DNA of 64,000 bases, taken from Tolypeutes matacus (Eukaryota > Chordata > Mammalia > Cingulata > Chlamyphoridae). Each line of letters opens with the position of its first letter. Position 1 is the stretch's first letter. The position numbers and the translations under genes were made by a program. The DNA is taken from assembly GCA_026826555.1 (NCBI GenBank), contig JAKSZT010054581.1, positions 2,203,415-2,267,414 on the forward strand, in the 5' to 3' direction. The notes under the pieces were generated by a model. It had not been told where the DNA came from. It did no database searches and worked only from the letters and a program-made list of their open reading frames with translations. Positions 1-12,344 of the stretch are shown piece by piece.

Positions 1-1690
1 AAGTAATACAGAAATCTAAATATAGAAACTTGAAAGAGAAAATATTTTTCCTATGCTCTTTAACCTGCCTTATCCCCAAAGCCTTCTCTTTACAAGAGCT
101 GTGGGAAAAAGACAAGGTGTAACAGATTGAAACTCTATCTTCTAAGCTGGAGAATTAAAAATCATAGTTTGCTCTGTAATTCCACAATTTAAACCTTTTA
201 ACAGACTTAAAATAAGGGTAGTTAATAATCCTGTTACCAACAATATCAACATCAACAATAAAGAAAAAGTCCTTGAAAGCTATAGAAAGAATTTTAAAAA
301 TAGTTTTCAAGAACCTGGTAGCAAATGCTTTTAAGATTATTTACAGTTTATAATTTTGTTAATGGAGTTTTGGCCTCCTATAAAAGAATGAGGGAGGCAT
401 TCCTTGCATAATCTGTAATAGTTTTGATTTTTTAAATCTTGTGTGTTATCTCCCCAGGGTTATAAAATCCTTAAGGTGATGAAAGTTAAGATCATATCTA
501 ATGAAATTAAGTTAAAGAAATGTAGATCTGCCCCCTTTTAAATAGATAAAGTAAATTCCATTGGTTGCTAATTGTAATCTAAAGTAAATTAACCAGTCTA
601 TGTAGTTGTGGTCAATTATGAAGAGTTTATAAAAAGCATCTTCTAAACTGAAGCATTTCAATGGCTAGTTCCAGGAAGCAATTACTAACTAAAAGCCTGA
701 ATTGATGTTAATGGCAAGAAGTGAATTCTTAGTAGTAAAACCTGTCAGTAGCCCCCTCAATCTGCATATTCATGTAGTAGTATCAAAAAATAATCTTAAT
801 TCCATTAGGAATCTTCAGTTTTCACTTAAAAAAAGGAAAATAGTTTTTCTGTACTGCTAAAGTAAAATACCTGCTACTTAATGACTTCATGGTAAAAGTG
901 TAAGAAGTAAAACACATTGCATTGGAAGTGTTTAAAAGTGTATAAAAATCAAGAGATAGACTTCAACATTGTCAAATTCTCTTGTGCATTCAAACCAGAC
1001 CTTCAATACACTGCAGGCTGCCTCTCCATTTGAGTTATTGGCTAGGTTGGTCACTCACCTCTAAAACAATAAAAGTATCTACCACATCTCTGGTTGTGCT
1101 TCTGAAGTGGATGGAGACTTTGTTGCAGTTTCAAACTCCTGCAGCAGCAATGATGACTCAAAATAGCCAAATGTACAATGGATATTGCCTCCAGACTGGC
1201 ACTGTTTCATAGTGCCAAAGAATGCTAGACACCAGGCCAGAATACTAGAACCTACTTTCTTAGCTTCTATCTAGAGTCAATGATGCTGCAGCATGCTGGT
1301 TGTGTGAAAGGACATACCAACTGGAGAAATGATCACCAGAGTACTATTAGTAGAACTTAAACACAATTGGCATTATGGCCTGCTCCCATGGAGAGATAAC
1401 ATGTAAGGTATTACAAACCTGGAACTTAAATCTACTAATTACAGCTCAAAGAAAAACTTATGCACTGAGTCGTGCATTAATTAATATTAAGTACTGTACC
1501 CATATCCTATTCTAAATATATGCCTGATGATTATAGTGATATATTTTCTATTCTAGATCATATACAGAGGGACATTGAACATGTTAAAAGTCCTGGTACA
1601 CTTCATTTTCTAAGTAGTTAATGAATATGCTTAACCCAGGTATCTCTTTTAGCCCTTGTTCTGGAAAATCTTAGAAATCAACTGAGATTC
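1..1690. other. Unassigned AT-rich sequence
   Basis: No gene, RNA or repeat family could be recognised here. Open frames are short (the longest is 76 codons at 982-1212) and show no domain-like pattern. The stretch may include internal sequence of the retrovirus whose 3' end follows, but I cannot see a motif that shows it. Confidence 0.4.
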
Positions 1691-2165
1691 CCATAATCCC
1701 TGGCATCCACCCTTCTCAGGAAAAGTAGAAAAGATGAACTAGGAGCTTAAAAGACAGCTTACCAAACTGATGTAGGAACTGGCTTGCCTTGAACTAAATG
1801 TCTGCCACTTGCACTGTTAAGAGGGTAAAACCTAAGAGAGACCTCGGTTTGCCCCCACCTGAGAACCTGTTCTAACACCCTTATCCTGCTAAGATAGGAT
1901 TTCCTTTCCAAGAGGAAAGCAAAGATATTTTTTTAAGAAAATAAGTGCACTCTCTTGCTTTAACTCTTTCCTCCCTATTACCCAAACTCCTCCTCTTGGG
2001 TTCTGAGTCCACAAGTTCCAGCCTGAACACTGGGTCTTCATCCACACCAATAAAAGATAAACTAACTCTTAACTGGGAGGGTCCATTTCAAGTTTAATTG
2101 ACCACAGACACCACTGTAAGAACTGTAAAAAAAAAAGCTAGACCCATTACACCCACATCAAAGAA
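1690..2165 (+). pseudogene. Class I ERV pol 3' end (integrase C-terminus) remnant
   Basis: Between about 2,010 and 2,160 the translated plus strand resembles the C-terminal end of a gammaretrovirus-like integrase: a Trp-Val-Phe-Ile stretch near 2,031 and a Trp-Glu-Gly-Pro-Phe stretch at 2,074. The two lie in different frames and an in-frame stop follows the second, so it is inactive. Sequence from about 1,690 to 2,010 is probably also pol but too decayed to be sure. Its position just upstream of an env remnant and a 3' LTR fits the usual gag-pol-env-LTR order. Confidence 0.6.
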
Positions 2166-2280
2166 CCTATTTCTACTCCCACACCTGGCCCGAAACTCCT
2201 CCCTCCTACACTATGACCACAGATAAGCAAAACCTTTTACACCTGACCTTCAGATTCTCTAAACCTTACCCCATCCCAAC

Positions 2281-2874
2281 ATGAGTGCCCCTTTACTTCT
2301 TCTCTTAATCAGTCTTTTCTGTAGACAGTCCTTCACTTACATGAATATAACAGTCACTGAGGAAACTAGCTCCCAAGTCATCCAGGTTAATTTCTGTTCT
2401 CTGAAAGAAGTCTATCCTTGTAGAGACCTTGAGGACCAAAGGGGACTGAGCTTCTCTGAAAATTATCTGTGCTCAGAATCTAAAGCAAATAGGGGGGAGA
2501 GAGACTCATGTTGGTCATGGCAAGATATTTAGTAGAACACACAGTTAAAAGGTTGGACCTATGCTAGCAGAGAAAAGGGTAGTGTGTGTAATGAAAGGAG
2601 AAAGCTGCTGCACCTATATTTCAAAAATACCACCCCATATGTGTCTGTTACCCAAGCCCTCCAAGGTCTCACAGCCTTATCTAAAGAATTAGCCAAAAGT
2701 ACTGGAATAGACACCAACCCATGGACAAGTTTATTTGATTCCCTCTTTTCTAGGCCTCAGTCTCAAATTATAACTATGTTAGTTGGAGTCTTTGATATAC
2801 TCATTATCTTACCCTACCTATTCTCTTGTTTTATCTCCCTAATCCAACAAAGTGTTAAAAAAAAATGTATGTAA
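2281..2874 (+). pseudogene. Retroviral env remnant, internally deleted
   Basis: Two short open frames look like the two ends of a retroviral envelope gene. The first (2,281-2,532) begins with Met and a leucine-rich hydrophobic stretch typical of a signal peptide. The second (2,584-2,874) ends in a long hydrophobic segment (about residues 58-85) followed by a basic tail, as in a transmembrane subunit. Most of the surface subunit and the fusion-peptide region are missing: the whole remnant is about 0.6 kb where such genes are normally near 2 kb. It is non-functional. The assignment rests on order, hydrophobicity and the adjacent LTR. Confidence 0.6.
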
Positions 2875-3210
2875 CCACCATTGGGAAAAATGGGCAATCT
2901 AAACCCATGATGTTGCTAAAACAAGCACCTGCTAAATTCCAAACAACCCTAACTGAAAATTATCTAGATCTAGAAGAAATGACTGAATCCACATGTAATG
3001 AGTGGTGTGAGAAGAGTCCAATAAACTCTAAAAAGAAGAGGAAGAATTGAGAGAAATAGAACAAAGGGAGGCCTCTTCTCAAACTGAATTCCCTGTTCCC
3101 ACTATCTAACCCTCCTACATTCTAGATGGCCTCTTTTCAAATCTTTTCCCTCTTCCCACTTATCTAACCCTCCCACATTCTTGTGAGTCACATCCCAAAA
3201 ATCCATGTCA

Positions 3211-3220
3211 GGAAAGGGGA
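3211..3220 (+). promoter_or_regulatory. Candidate polypurine tract before the 3' LTR
   Basis: A ten-base all-purine run lies directly before the TG that opens the proposed LTR. In retroviruses such a tract primes plus-strand DNA synthesis and abuts the 3' LTR. Position and composition are the only evidence. Confidence 0.5.
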
Positions 3221-3531
3221 TGAAGTTGGACACTGAGAACTTATCCTTACACTTTTTGCCTTAGGATTGGGTTAGTTTTCATGCCTAAAATTGTAAGCCC
3301 ACAACTCCCAGCCAATGGGAGATAGGTAAGGTTGGGGAAGGAGGGAAATGGGACATTGCATCAGGGGAACTATATAATCTTTGTTCTTACACTGATCATG
3401 CACACTTGCCCACTTCCATTAGCCTGAGCGTGTGCCCTTTTTCATGAGAAAGACATAAATTACTGCTGCCTCTAGTCCAAATCTCTGTCTTCAGAACTTT
3501 TATTTTGAGTAAGTGGTCACTGTCCCCCTCA
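3221..3531 (+). mobile_element. 3' LTR of a class I ERV
   Basis: A 311-bp segment bounded by TG at 3,221 and CA at 3,530-3,531, following a purine tract and env remnants. Promoter-like elements occur in the expected order: a CCAAT box in a CAGCCAATGG context near 3,310-3,319 and a TATA-like CTATATAAT at 3,370-3,378. No matching 5' LTR is present in the window, so the 5' part of the provirus is lost or lies upstream. The boundaries are inferred from the terminal dinucleotides. Confidence 0.6.
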
Positions 3532-3719
3532 GTCATGTGAAGCCTTTTGCCTTATCTCAATTTGAAAGAGGAAGATTGAAAAATATGAAGAAAATTCTCA
3601 AAGGAAATCTCTGATGTAAGAATTCTGTTTGAATGAAATGAATTTTATCTGGAAAATTGTAACTCTGAGACCTGATACAGGGTTATCTTGTAAATTGCCA
3701 TGAAAGTGCTAACATGGAA

Positions 3720-3910
3720 AAAGGTGTTATTCTGAACACTTTACTTGGTTTCTGCACTAACCACACAGTAACCTTCTGAGTCAGGCTCCATCTCCCTTTT
3801 TTTTTTTCATAGATGATGTGAGAGGGGCAGAAGAAGCTTATCCTGACACTCATTATGAAGGCCAGTGTCAGGCGGGGATCAAAGCTAGGCAGCTCAACTC
3901 CAAAGCAATT
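3720..3910 (+). repeat. MIR-like ancient SINE fragment
   Basis: The order of short motifs follows the MIR consensus as I know it: a CACTTTAC block, a block on fall-off of counted bases with a poly-T substitution, ATGATGTGAGAGGGGCAGA in the place of the dispersed ATGAGGAAACTGAGGC block, and a final GGGATCAAAGCTAGGCAG block. It is strongly diverged. Confidence 0.5.
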
Positions 3911-5665
3911 TAGTTATACCTTGTAGTTTATAGATGTTAGATACTCTGGCTTATTTTTGGTGTATTTTGAAGGTGGAGATGAAGAACTGTGAAAGACCAG
4001 GCACATCAATTACAGTGAGTTTAAGGAGAAAACCAAATTTGTAATACTAGTAAAACTTTAATTCTTCCCATTGAGCATAAGGGAAGTGGCTCATTCCTCC
4101 CTCCCATCTCACTTATCATTTACTTTACAAAACCTGTATTTGTAAGTTCTACTTGTCATCCATTTAATATATGTAAATTTAAGAGGTAGAATTTTGAATA
4201 AGACTCTTACAAACTTCATCAAAAAAGAAAGTCTCCTCAAGGAATGATTTCATTTCTATTTTTTACACATTTATTTTCTTTATTGAGAAGTGCATTTACA
4301 AAACAATGATGCATAAAAATGGGGATTTCCATGCACCACCCAAACACCAACACCTTGCATTTGGGTGGAATATTTGTTACAAATAATGATAGCACATTTT
4401 AATTATTGTACTATTAATTAAATTCCATGGTTTAACTTAGGCCTCACTCTGTGTAGTATAGCTCCCTGGCTTAAAAAAAAAATGTATTTTGTAACTATAT
4501 ATAAAATATATATACCACTTTTAATCACATTCCAATATATATTTCAGTGCTGTTACTTCTTTTCACAATGTTGTGATACAATCATCACCATCCATCACCA
4601 TAATATTTCCCTCATTCCAAATAGAAACCCTGTACATTTTAAGACTTCACTTCCCATTCCCTATCTCAAACCTGTACACTGGTAATGTATATTCTAGATT
4701 CTGAGTCTATTAATTTGCTTATTCTGTTACAAATCAGTGAGATCATGCAATATTTACACTTTTGTTTTTGGCTTATTTCACTCAACATGTCACCAAGATT
4801 CATCCATGTTGTCATGCATATCGGGAGTTCATTTTATTTACTGCTAAATAATATATCATTTTATGTATATTCCACATTTTATTTATCCATTCATCAATTG
4901 ATGGACACTTGGGTTGCTTTCATTTTTTGACTATTATGAATAATGCTGCTATGAACATTGGAGCACAAATATCTGTTTGAATCCCTGCTTTTCATTATTT
5001 TGGGTATATAGCAAGTAGTGAGATTGCTGAGTCATATGGTATTTCTATATTTAGCATTCTGTGGAACATCAAACTCTCTTGCACAGTGGCTGTGCCATTT
5101 TATGTTGCCATCAACAACAAATGTTATTTCCCCATATCCTTTCCAACACTTATGATTTTCTGTTTTTTTAAATAGCAGCTATTCTAATGGGTCTGAAATG
5201 GTATCTTTTGTAGTTTTCAGTTGTGTTTCTCTGATGAATAATTATATTGAGCATGTTTTCATGTCCCTTCTGGCCATTTGTATATCTCCTTTGGAGAGAT
5301 GTCTATTTAAATCTTTGGCTCATTTTTAATTGGGTTCTTTGTCTTTGTGTTGTTAAATTGATGGATTTATGCTAGATTGTAAATCTTTTATCAGCTATGT
5401 AGTCCCCAAATACTTTCTCCCATTGTGTAGGCTGTCATTTTACTTTCATGATAAAGTCCTTTCAGGTACAAAAATATTTAATTTTGATCAAGTACCATTT
5501 ATCTATTTTTTGTTGTTGTTTTGTTTGGGTTGTGGGTATAAAGCCTAAGAAACCTTTCCCTAAGAAACCATGACCAAAACCTTGGTATTGAAAATGTTTC
5601 CCTACATTTTCTTTTTGGAGTTTTAAAGTTCTGGTTGTTATATAAAAGTCTTTGAGCCACTTTAG

Positions 5666-5864
5666 TTAATAATTAATTAATTAATTTTGCCACCAAGGGC
5701 TTTTTATTCATTTCATCACATCAGAGGTCATCTCTTCTGGGAAGACTTTAATTCCCATGGGGTTGGTTAGGACTCTCCTTCTGGGTCCCAGGGAGTACTC
5801 TCTAGGCTAAGAATCCCAAGGAGGTGATCTACAGCCTCCCTGAGTCTCTGGCCAGGCCCAGTTG
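5666..5864 (-). pseudogene. Retrocopy-like insert with AATAAA and an A-rich tail
   Basis: About 200 bp of non-L1 sequence interrupts the antisense L1 ORF2, whose text resumes after it. Read on the minus strand it ends with an AATAAA hexamer about 18 bases before an AATT-rich tail, the shape of a 5'-truncated processed mRNA copy. One frame stays open for about 30 codons and stops just before the AATAAA. I do not recognise the parent gene. A SINE or non-coding RNA copy is an alternative. Confidence 0.45.
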
Positions 5865-6169
5865 AATTTTGTATGTGGTATGATAAAGGAGTCCTGTTTT
5901 CTTGCAAAAGGAAATCCAGTTTTAACAGCACCATTTGTTTTAGGGATTATTCTCTCCCAATTGAATGGTCTTTGACCTCTTGTCACAATTAAATTCCTTT
6001 GACATATCTGTCTGTCTTTACACCAGTACCATGTTATTTGACTACTGTGGCTTTGAAATGTTTTAAGAGCAGGAGTTGTGATTCCTCCAAATTCATTCTT
6101 CTTTTATTTTTTTCAGTCTTCTTTTTAAAGATGAACTTTGCTATTCAATGCCAACTATCTTTCCATATA

Positions 6170-6839
6170 TTTTTTTTTTTTTATTATGGGTAAAAATCAA
6201 AATTCTCACAATACATACAAACATTTGTAAAATGATATATAAATATATATGCATATATGTGTATTTGCTTACAAAAATGTTATTTTTTATATATATATAT
6301 ACATATATTTTAAGAGGTGCTTAGATTACCTAAAATATTATACGGAACCCACTCGGATTCCCATGTTGCCCACCTCCCACACCTCCCACCACATCCAACA
6401 CAAACATCTCCCATAGTGTGGCCCACCAACCTCAATGAACTTACACATCCTGGAGCCTTGCCACCAACCATAGACCACAGTTCACACTGTAGACCACACT
6501 CTCTCCCACTCAGTTCTGAGTGGTGTGTGCTGATTTAAAATGGCCTACATCCATTGCCACAACAGTACTCAGGACAACCTCCAACTCCCAAAGAAACCCC
6601 TGTATTTCAACTGCTCATCCCCTCCCTACCCAAAAAACTGTCAAGTGGCCACTGGCTCCACCTCATTGTTATAATTTCTTGCATTGCAAGAATCACCATA
6701 TGTGAGCAAGAGAATACCATCAAGTCCACTCTAGTCCATAGTTCTTCCCCCAATCCAGAGACGACTGGGATGGTGATGTCCACTCCAACTCCAAGTGAGA
6801 GAGGGCTTATATCCCATGGATATGGTGGGTGGGATGATC
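6170..6839 (-). mobile_element. 5'-truncated younger L1 3' end inserted in the old L1
   Basis: On the minus strand this matches the distal 3' UTR of the L1s at 15,442 and 44,548 (compare 53,140-53,840) and ends in a poly-A tail, seen as a T run at 6,170-6,181 on the plus strand. The flanks share CCATATA (6,163-6,169 and 6,840-6,846) as a short target-site duplication, and the interrupted L1 resumes directly. It has only the 3' UTR, which is typical of an abortive L1 insertion. Confidence 0.8.
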
Positions 6840-9800
6840 CCATATAAATTTGATGATTGGTATTTCCATTTGTGCAAAGAATTTTGCTGGAATTTTGATT
6901 GGGATAGCAAAGAATCTGTAAACTGTTTGGAATAAGATTGGTATATTAATGATATATCAGACTTCTAATCCATGAGCACACAATGTCCTTCAATTAATTT
7001 AGGTCTTCTATGATTTCTTTTAGCAATGTTTTGTACATTCCATGTACAATTCCTTTACATCCTTTGTTAGATTTATTCCTAGCTTTTGGGTTACTTAGTT
7101 GATATTCTGAATGGAAATTTTTCTTGATTTCTTCTTCTGATTATTCATTGATTGTGTATAGAAACATTGCTGATTTGGGGATGTTGATCCTATACACTGT
7201 CATTTTGATGAATACATTTATTAACTCTAGTAGCTGTGTTGTGGACTTTTTGGTATTTTCTGTATATAAGATCATATCATATGTAAATAGGGAAAGTTTT
7301 ACATTTTCCCTTTCCACTTGGGATAATTTTACTTCCTTTATGTGCCTAATTGCTCTGACAAGGAATTCCAGTGTAATGTTGAATAACAGTGGTGATAGTA
7401 GTCATCCTTGTCTTGTTCCTTATCTTAGAGGGAAAACTTTCAGTCTTTCATTATTAAGAAAGATGTTAGCTGTGGGTTTCCTTTATCACCTGGAGGAAAT
7501 TTTCAAGAATTCCTACACCTCTATGTGTTTTTATCAAAAAGTTTTGGTGGATTTTTTTCATATGCCCTATCTGCAGCAACTGTGATAATGATATGCTTCT
7601 TTTCCTTCGGTGTGTTAATGTGGTGTATTATATAAATTGATTTTCTTATGTTGAACCATCTTTGCATACTAGGAATAAATTTCACTAGATCATTCTGTAT
7701 AATTCTTTTAATATGCTGTAGGGTTGATTTTCCTAGTATTTTGTTGAGGATTTGTGCATCTATATTCATAAGAATCATTGGCTTGTAATTTTTTTCTGGT
7801 TTTATCTTCATCTGACTTTGGTATGAGGGTGATATTGCCCTCATAGAATTAATTTGGGGGTGATTTCTCCTATTCAATTTTCTGGAAGAGTTTGAGAGTT
7901 AGAATCAAGTCTCTGTGGAATGTTTAATAGAAATATCTTATATAACCATTTGTTCCTGGGCTTTTCTTTGTTGGGAGATTTTTTTACTACTGATTCAATC
8001 TCTTTACTAATAATTTATTTGTTGAGATTTTCTATTTCCTTCCTCTTGAGTCAATGTAGGTAAGTAGAATGTTTCTCAGAATTTGTCCTTTTTATCTAAG
8101 TTATGTAATTTAATGGTGTACAATTGTTCATGGAAATCTCTTATATTCCTCTTTAATTAAACATGACCAATGTTATGCCCCACTTTTCATTTATGATTTT
8201 CATTATTTTTATTCCCACTAGTTTTTCTTTCTCTGTCTAGCTAAACTGTTGTGAACTTTACTGATATTTTCAGAGAAACACCTTTTGGTTTTGTTGATTC
8301 TGTTGATTTCTATTTTCCATTTCATTTTTCTCTCTTCTAATCCTTGTTATTTCGTTCTTTCTGCTTGCTATTGGTTTAATTTTCTTATTTCTTTTTCTTT
8401 ATTTCTTTAAATTTTGAGGCTAGGTATTTGATTTGAAATAATTCTTTTTATAATATAGGCAATTATAGCAATAAATTTCCCTCTCAGGACTGACTTTGCT
8501 GCATCCCACTATTTTGATATATTGTATTTTCATTTTAAATTGTCTCAAGATATTTCTTAATTCTTCTTCTGATTTCCTCTTAAACCCATTTTTAAGAGTA
8601 TTTTGTTTAATTTCCACATATTTGTGGATTTTCTATTTTCCCTTATTTATTGAATTTTAGATTCATTATGCTGTGATAAGAGAAGATACATTGTATGATT
8701 TCAATACTTTTCAGTGTATTGACAATTATTTTATGATGAAACATATGGTCTATCCTGGAGAATAATCCATGTGCTATTGAGAAAAATGTATATTCTGTTT
8801 TTGTTGTGTGGAGTGCTCTACAAATATCTGTTAGGACTAGTTGATTTAGAGTATCATTCAGATCTTATATTTTCTCATTGTTCCTCTTACCAGATGTTCT
8901 ATCCATTATTGAAAATGGTCTGTTAAGCCTCCAAGAATTAATGTAGAAATGTCAATTTCCCCATTCAAATCTATCAGTATTTGTTTCTTACATTTTGGGG
9001 CACTGTTAGGTGTATATATACTCATAATTGTTATATCTTCTTGTTCAATTCTCTCGTATATTAGTATATAATGACCATCGTTGTCTCTCTTGGCTGTTTT
9101 TGTTATAGTCTATTTTATCTGATATTAGTATATCTACCCAAGCTCCCTTTTGGTTTCTATTTTAATGGTATATTTTTCCATTCTTTCACTTTCAAACTTG
9201 GCATTTAAGATGAGTTTCTCATTGACAATAGATCATTGAGTCATTCTTTTTTATCCTTTCAGCAAACCTTTGTTTTTTTAATGCAAATCTTAATCAATTG
9301 ACACTTATATTAATTATTGATAGTACAAGATTTTTTTCTGCCATTTTGCTATTTAGACTTTGTATGTCTTATATAATTTTTGTCCCTCAATTCCACTATT
9401 ATCCACAATATTTAATTGATTTTTTTCACTTTTACTATATTGACTGCCTTTTCTTTTCAATCTGGATGTATACTCATTTAATTTTCTTGTGGTTACCATG
9501 GGATTAAAATTTAACATCCTAAATATATAAAATCATATATTATTCAACACCAAATGACATGTACATACATTCCCCATACCCCTGTTCCTTTGCATTTTTT
9601 AAAATTACCACTTATGTCTTTGTACATTGTATGTCCCCAAAACATAGGGTTATAATTACTTTTAATGCATTTGCATTTTAGCCCCTGGAGGTCATAACAA
9701 ATGAAGATACATACCAAAACAATAAACAACAATAGTTCTGGCATTTATAATTACCCAAATGGTTACTTTTACCACAGTTCTTTATTACTATATGCTGCTT

Positions 9801-9995
9801 TGAGCCACGTTCTAGTGTCCTTTCCTTATTTTTCTTGAAAACTCCTTTTTAGCATTGCTTGTAGTATGGATGTAATGATGATGGACTCCCTTAATTTTTT
9901 TCCTGAGAATGTTTTAATCTTTTTCTAATTTTTTATAGAAAGTCTGACCAGATTTATAATTCTTGGCTGGCATTTGTTTCTTTCATCACTTAAAG

Positions 9996-10331
9996 CAGGG
10001 GTTCTTAATCTTAATTGTTCCATGGACCCCTTTGCCACTCAGATGAAAACCATGGACCCCTTGTAGAAGCAGATTGTTTTATGATACACAACTAATGTTG
10101 GGCATTACAAAAACCATAATTTCAAAGTATGCATGAGCATAAGCAATTTTTTGGAGATATGCAACAATTGTAATGTGATATGAAATGATTTCTACTGTAA
10201 TTTATTGCATACATTCATAAGTGAAGGAAATGCTAGATTTCAGTTAGAGGTGAGAGAAAATAAAGATAATAAGTTGATTTTTTTTCAGTTCAATCTCAAG
10301 AGGTTCATGGACCTTTGGTTAAGAACCCCTG
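9996..10331. mobile_element. Non-autonomous hAT-type DNA transposon (336 bp)
   Basis: The ends are inverted repeats: CAGGGGTTCTTAA at the left and TTAAGAACCCCTG at the right. They are flanked by an 8-bp duplication, ACTTAAAG (9,988-9,995) and AATTAAAG (10,332-10,339), with one mismatch. Eight-base duplications and a CAGGGG-type end are characteristic of the hAT superfamily. No transposase frame is present, so it would have been moved by an autonomous relative. It looks like an Arthur- or Charlie-related element, but the family name is from recognition only. Confidence 0.85.
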
Positions 10332-10616
10332 AATTAAAGTATTTCAAATCACTGCATTCTTGCCTCCATGGTTCCTGATGACAAGTCAACACTCAATCTA
10401 ATTGGGACTTCATTGTACATAACACATTGCTTTTCTCTTGTGGCTTTCAAAACTCTCTCCTTGTCTGTTTCATTAAATATTGTGATGAATATATGATGGG
10501 GTGTATTTTTCTTCATATTTATTTTGTTTGTGTTCTCTGAGACTTTTCAATAGAAATATAATGTGTTTAGCTAAATTTGGGATTTTCTTTGTTATTTCTT
10601 TGAAAATTCCTTTTGT

Positions 10617-10748
10617 GCCTGCCTGCCTGCCTTCCTTCCTTCCTTCCTTCCTCCCTCCCTCCTCCCTCCCTTCCTTCTTCCCTCCACCTTCTTCCTTCCT
10701 TCCTTTCTTCCCTCCCTCCCTCCCTCCCTCCCTCCCTCCTTTCTTTCT

Positions 10749-10807
<59 letters not shown>

Positions 10808-10826
10808 CTTTCTTTCTTTTTTCTTT
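10617..10826. repeat. Compound polypyrimidine microsatellite
   Basis: A run of CCTG units is followed by CCTT, CCTCC and then about 20 CTTT units on the plus strand. Strand composition is fully biased (pyrimidine/purine). It lies inside the antisense L1 ORF1 region and produces spurious Ser/Phe- or Lys/Glu/Arg-rich open frames on both strands. Confidence 0.95.
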
Positions 10827-12344
10827 CCTACTAGGATTCCCATAATATGTACATGGATGCATTTCATGCTGTCTCAGAGGTGTCTTAAGATTTTTTCACT
10901 TTTAATATATTTTTTCTGAACTTCTGTCTGACTCATTTCAAGTGCCTTGTCTTTGAGTTAACTTATTTTTTATTCTGCCATCTTCAAATGGCTCTTGAAT
11001 GCTCTCTTGCTATTTTTCATTTCAGTTATTGTGGCTTCAATTCCATTCATTTTGTTTGGTTCCTTTTAAAAATTTCCATCTCTTTACTAAGACTCTCATA
11101 TATTCAGTAATTGTTTTCCTGGTATCTTTTAGTTCTCTCTGTATTTTCCTTCATGTCTTTGAGCCTTTTAAAGGTCATTTTAAAGGATTCATTTGATATG
11201 CTCACATTCTCTTCTTAATTGGTGTTTTCTGAATGTTTATCCTCTTCCTGTAGATGGGCCATTATTTCTTGTGCTTTTGTTTGTCTTGTACTTTTGTGCC
11301 CCTGTAAATTTTAATATTTTAAAATGTTAACTCTGTACCTTAAAGTATCAGTTTTTAAAAAATTCGTAACCATCTGGTGATATGGGAGACACTCTTGAGA
11401 TTCAGCTCTCCTATAGGAATACCTGCTCAAACAAAGAGCATTGTGCAGGCATTTCCATGTCTTTTTGGACATCTGTCTTGTCATGGGATTTTGCCTTTCA
11501 GTTGTTTTAGAGTTGCCAAGTTTACAGGATTTTTGTTGTCCCCTTTATTCCCCAAGAGACAGATCTGCCTCTCACAGGTGTTTGAAGCCATCAGGATTTT
11601 TCCCCAGACTTTCTGCCTCTAAAGTTTTTATACTACTTTTATTGTCTCAAGCTGTTTTCCCTTGTAGCACAAATTCTGGTATGATGGACAAACTGTCATG
11701 GACTTTCCCAGGCAAAATATGTCCAGGGACCCAAAAATGGCATTGAGACCAGTTTTAAAACCTTGGGGAGGGATTCAGGATGGGAACTAAGAGTTTCTCT
11801 GATGGCTTCCCATAGCTGAGCTTTCTTGGCCTGCCCACCAAATGCAGCCCTTCAATTAAAGGTGCCCCACGTCCTTGAGGAAAGCAGCAACTTTAAGTTT
11901 CCATCCCCTCACCCTTTTCTGGAGAGGGTTGAAAGAATTTTGATGCAGCTTTTGTATGGGTGGGATGAAACTATGACTACTTTCAGATCAGGAACCTTAG
12001 TGACCCAAATTTTCTAATCAAAAACAGTGATTAGTGATCCAATATTCCCACCCTTATTATTGGGGAAGAGAATGTTCATGTTCCTTTCTGTCACCAGCAA
12101 TCTACCCAGAGGCTGGACTCCAAGTTGGCCTGCTGCAAGCATACATCCTTGGCAACAGTAGCCACTGCATGGAGAGAACAATTTACCATAATTTATCACC
12201 TTCTTCCTCTTGCTCTTTCTTGGATAGTAAACTGTGTTATTATGGCCTCTGGAGTTTCAAAGTTATTTCAGACCATTACTGCTTATTTAATAATTGTTTT
12301 GGGGAAAGGACTGTCTTCTCACAATCTTCTCAATTGATTATTTT

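Larger units (their letters stand above)
4255..12335 (-). mobile_element. Old antisense L1, nearly full length, with nested insertions
   Basis: Read on the minus strand this runs 5' UTR-like sequence (about 12,335-11,350), ORF1 (about 11,350-9,970), ORF2 (about 9,970-4,700) and a short 3' UTR ending near 4,255. The ORF2 C-terminal region is recognisable at 4,700-5,300, the reverse-transcriptase region around 7,100-7,880 and the endonuclease region around 8,400-9,700. At the catalytic site near 7,280 the usual Phe-Ala-Asp-Asp reads Phe-Thr-Tyr-Asp. Many stops and indels show an old, dead copy. It is interrupted at 5,666-5,864, 6,170-6,839, 9,996-10,331 and 10,617-10,826. The 5' boundary is the least certain part. 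Confidence 0.8.

Noticed and set aside
5690..5710. Short AATT tandem as a regulatory site
   Set aside because: It is better explained as the A-rich tail of the antisense retrocopy-like insert.
10473..10867. Overlapping open frames of 73-129 codons on both strands rich in Lys/Glu/Arg or Ser/Phe/Leu
   Set aside because: They are translations of the CCTT/CTTT microsatellite. Composition comes from the repeat and all frames are open, so there is no coding evidence.
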